Assembly (NCBI GenBank): GCA_022565075.1
Contig: JADFKG010000108.1
Span: 1 to 6,962, forward strand
From: Chloroflexota bacterium
GTDB taxonomy: Bacteria; Chloroflexota; Dehalococcoidia; SM23-28-2; RBG-16-64-32
DNA: 6,962 nt
Reading direction: 5' to 3'
Shown piece after piece: positions 5,148-6,962 of this stretch; position 1 is the stretch's first letter, and the number at the start of each line of letters is the position of its first letter. The position numbers were made by a program, and so were the translations under genes. The notes beneath the pieces are model-generated. The model did no database searches. It saw only the letters and a program-made list of their open reading frames with translations, and was not told where the DNA came from.

Positions 5148-6362
5148 CTACGCCTCCGCCGCCACGGTCTCGCCACGTCCTCTGGCCAGCACTTCGTCGT
5201 GGATACCGACGTAGACTTCCTTCATCACGTCCCAGGTGTACTTCTTGAACGTCTCCTGGGCGCCGGCGGCCATCGCTCGCGCGGCATCTGAGTCGCGGTA
5301 GACCGCGAGCACGCGATCGGCGAGCTCGTAGGGGTCGCCGGGGCGATAGTACTGCACCGTCTCGGGGCCGAACGCCGTGCGTATCGATGGCACGTCGCCG
5401 ACGACGACCGGCAGGCCCATCGCCACGTACTCGAACAGCTTGTTGGGCAGCTGGTTGTAGAGCATCGGCACGATGCCGATTCTGCAGCGCCCTATGTAGT
5501 CGGAGACGTCTTCGTGCTTCACCCAGCCCGTGAACTCGACTGCCTTGGCCACGCCGAGACGCATCGCCAGGTCCTCGAGCGGCTGCCGGTACTCGCCGTC
5601 GCCGACGACCCAGAGCTTGAGCCCGGGGATCTGGTCACTCAGGCGCGGCATCGCCTCGATCAACGTCTGCACGCCGTAGCGCTTGAGCATGCTCCCGTGC
5701 GTGATTATTTCGCAGCCGGCGGATCCGTTGGAGGAGCCGTTCGGTTCGCCTTGAGCGCGCGGCTGGAAGAGGTGACCTTCCGGAACGTTCATCACGACGC
5801 TGACCCGGTCGACGTCGACGCCGCGCTGACCGCGCATCTCGCGCTCGTACGGCCCCTCGACGATCGACTGGTGCGCGAATCGGACGCTCACCCGCTCCAT
5901 CCAGCGCAGAGACCTCTCGACAAGGCCGCCGGGCTTCAGGTCGAAGCGGTCGGCGTACATCTCCGGGGTCGCCTCGAACATATAGTGCACGACCTTAGCG
6001 CCGAGTAGCCTCGGCACCAGCGCCACGAAGACGATCACGTCCGGAACGTTGTACGTCTCGACGATCTTGTATCGCTTCCGCAGGTGCAGAAGGGTGACGA
6101 GCCAGAAGGCCATCGTGAAGAAGGCCGCGTACTCGAAAACGTAGCGCAGCGCACCCGAGCGCTTGTGCACCAGCGGCAACCGGTAGATGCGCCCACGGCC
6201 GCGATCCTCGCGCGCCTTCTCGCCCTTCTGGCGCAGGCAGATGATGTCTACGTCGTAGCCGGCCTCAGTCAGCGCTTCCGCGTTCTTGCGGACGTGTGCC
6301 TCCTCCGGGAAGTAGTTCATGCGGATGAAACAGACGCGCTCGTTACGGGCCTTCTGGTTCAT
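5148..6362 (-). CDS. Family-4 glycosyltransferase (GT-B fold)
   Basis: This 404-residue, full-length GT4-type enzyme transfers a sugar from a nucleotide donor to a growing glycan at the inner face of the membrane. The N-terminal acceptor domain begins with VCFIRMNYFPEEAHVRKNAE (10-29). A hydrophobic stretch (about 79-93) follows, then the family segment ETYNVPDVIVFVALVPRLLGA (about 102-122), as in polysaccharide GTs that have HNMPD there. The C-terminal donor domain has ITHGSMLKRYGV (220-231), LWVVGDGEY (250-258) and LPNKLFEYVAMGLPVV (305-320). Glu311 is the conserved second acid of the E-x7-E motif, and the first position is Asn303, as in several subfamilies with a PNKLFEY motif. An Asn/Ser/Gly-rich insert (208-216) separates the domains. 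The start overlaps the previous gene by ATGA and has a GGGAGG site. The sugar is unknown. Confidence 0.93.
   Translation of the reverse strand: MNQKARNERVCFIRMNYFPEEAHVRKNAEALTEAGYDVDIICLRQKGEKAREDRGRGRIYRLPLVHKRSGALRYVFEYAAFFTMAFWLVTLLHLRKRYKIVETYNVPDVIVFVALVPRLLGAKVVHYMFEATPEMYADRFDLKPGGLVERSLRWMERVSVRFAHQSIVEGPYEREMRGQRGVDVDRVSVVMNVPEGHLFQPRAQGEPNGSSNGSAGCEIITHGSMLKRYGVQTLIEAMPRLSDQIPGLKLWVVGDGEYRQPLEDLAMRLGVAKAVEFTGWVKHEDVSDYIGRCRIGIVPMLYNQLPNKLFEYVAMGLPVVVGDVPSIRTAFGPETVQYYRPGDPYELADRVLAVYRDSDAARAMAAGAQETFKKYTWDVMKEVYVGIHDEVLARGRGETVAAEA
5153..5157 (-). promoter_or_regulatory. Ribosome binding site of the FemAB-type gene
   Basis: On the minus strand GGAGG lies five bases before the ATG at 5147, inside the last codons of the glycosyltransferase gene. 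It fixes the FemAB start directly after the TAG stop and indicates coupled translation. Confidence 0.75.
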
Positions 6363-6962
6363 GCGTCGCCTCCCGCTCCCACGGAGCCGTCGGACGGCGC
6401 TGCCAGCTCGCGCCCGCGCTCGCGGATCGCCTCCTCGTAGACGGCGACGATGCGGCGGCTGATCTCGTCCAGCTCCATCCGCTTCACGGCCTCGCGGCCG
6501 TTCGTCCGCCGGCCGAAGGCCAGCGCCGCCCTGAGCTTGTCGACGACCTCGGCCGGGTCCTGGCTCGTGATGTGGCAGCCTTCCGTGCCGCCGATCACGT
6601 CCGCCACGTCCCCAACGGCCGTCGAGACGACCGCTACGTTGCAGGCCATCGCTTCCTTCACCACCATCGGCGAGCCTTCGGCGTCGGACGTTAGCAGGAG
6701 GACGTCGGCGGCGTTCATGTACGTCGGCACCACCGTGTGCGGCTGGCCCGAGAGCGTCACCAGCTCCACGTCCGGGTCCTCAGCCGTGAGCGTCGCCATC
6801 GCCGCTTCGACGATCTCGTATCGCTTCTCCGGCCGGAAGAACTCGCCCGCCCAGAGCACGAGCTTCTTGTCGGGCGGCAGACCGGCCTGGCGCCGCGCCT
6901 CGAGCTTGTCGACCGGGCTGAAGCGATCCAGGTCGACGCCGCAGGGGATGACGATCGCATCT
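6359..6962 (-). CDS. Family-4 glycosyltransferase, C-terminal part (5' end outside window)
   Basis: The minus-strand frame is open from the right edge of the window to the TGA at 6361-6359, giving 200 residues of a GT-B enzyme without a start codon. It begins with VIPCGVDLDRFSP (visible residues 4-16), the usual hinge to the donor-sugar domain in GT4 enzymes. WAGEFFRPEKR follows (37-47), the conserved strand and loop contacting the nucleotide-sugar phosphates. The E-x7-E motif, EGSPMVVKE (95-103), is intact, and AVVSTAVGDVADVI (110-123) completes the pattern. The missing part should be the N-terminal acceptor domain of roughly 170-200 residues. It is the first visible gene of the glycan operon and overlaps the next gene by four bases (ATGA). 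An internal GTG at 6859 should not be taken as the start because conserved sequence lies upstream of it. Confidence 0.93.
   Translation of the reverse strand, partial: DAIVIPCGVDLDRFSPVDKLEARRQAGLPPDKKLVLWAGEFFRPEKRYEIVEAAMATLTAEDPDVELVTLSGQPHTVVPTYMNAADVLLLTSDAEGSPMVVKEAMACNVAVVSTAVGDVADVIGGTEGCHITSQDPAEVVDKLRAALAFGRRTNGREAVKRMELDEISRRIVAVYEEAIRERGRELAAPSDGSVGAGGDA
6369..6374 (-). promoter_or_regulatory. Ribosome binding site of the full-length glycosyltransferase gene
   Basis: On the minus strand GGGAGG lies six bases before the ATG at 6362, within the end of the previous glycosyltransferase gene. It supports the ATGA-overlap start. Confidence 0.75.

Noticed and set aside
5514..6008. A 164-codon plus-strand frame opposite the full-length glycosyltransferase
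   Set aside because: It is rich in His, Arg, Asp and Leu with no motif, while the opposite strand carries a full set of GT4 motifs and a strong ribosome site.
6359..6859. The GTG at 6859 as the start of a short glycosyltransferase
   Set aside because: The same frame continues upstream to the window edge with the conserved IPCGVDLDRF hinge, so the gene is simply cut by the window.

Overview
The window is GC-rich, tightly packed bacterial DNA with two blocks of minus-strand genes flanking one block of plus-strand genes. Three traits suggest an uncultured member of the Chloroflexota (Dehalococcoidia-like) or a similar environmental lineage: Thr/Pro/Ala-rich 'TPTATP' linkers, a cysteine-bearing dockerin-like tail on a secreted beta-helix protein, and an OmpR-type winged helix of a style common there. 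This placement is inference from protein style; no rRNA or marker gene is present.

Left block (1-1255, minus strand): a luciferase-like flavin-dependent oxidoreductase (LLM class) is followed, two bases after its stop codon, by the first 43 codons of an ATP-grasp-type protein that runs off the left edge. The two appear to form one transcription unit.

Middle block (1403-4092, plus strand): three genes. A 140-residue membrane-anchored or secreted protein carries what looks like only the first turn of a right-handed beta-helix. A 118-residue protein is a bare OmpR/PhoB-type winged-helix DNA-binding domain with no receiver. A 575-residue exported beta-helix protein has a Pro/Thr linker and a C-terminal dockerin-like pair of calcium-binding loops. 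The small protein and the N-terminus of the large one share a W-[M/I]-D-x-x-C...A-I signature and look like relatives flanking the regulator. GC-rich inverted repeats lie at or beside the stop codons of both beta-helix genes.

Right block (4089-6962, minus strand): an exopolysaccharide-type operon read right to left, made of a family-4 glycosyltransferase (5' end missing), a second family-4 glycosyltransferase overlapping it by ATGA, and a FemAB/GNAT-type aminoacyl- or acyltransferase starting directly after the second stop codon. The operon converges on the dockerin gene so closely that the two stop codons share the palindrome CTAG.

Together the right and middle blocks suggest cell-surface work: glycan assembly and decoration at the cytoplasmic membrane, plus exported beta-helix proteins that could bind or cut polysaccharide. 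The left block has no demonstrated link to this. I saw no RNA gene, CRISPR array, insertion sequence or attachment site. The most unusual element is the trio of mini beta-helix protein, receiver-less regulator and dockerin beta-helix protein.
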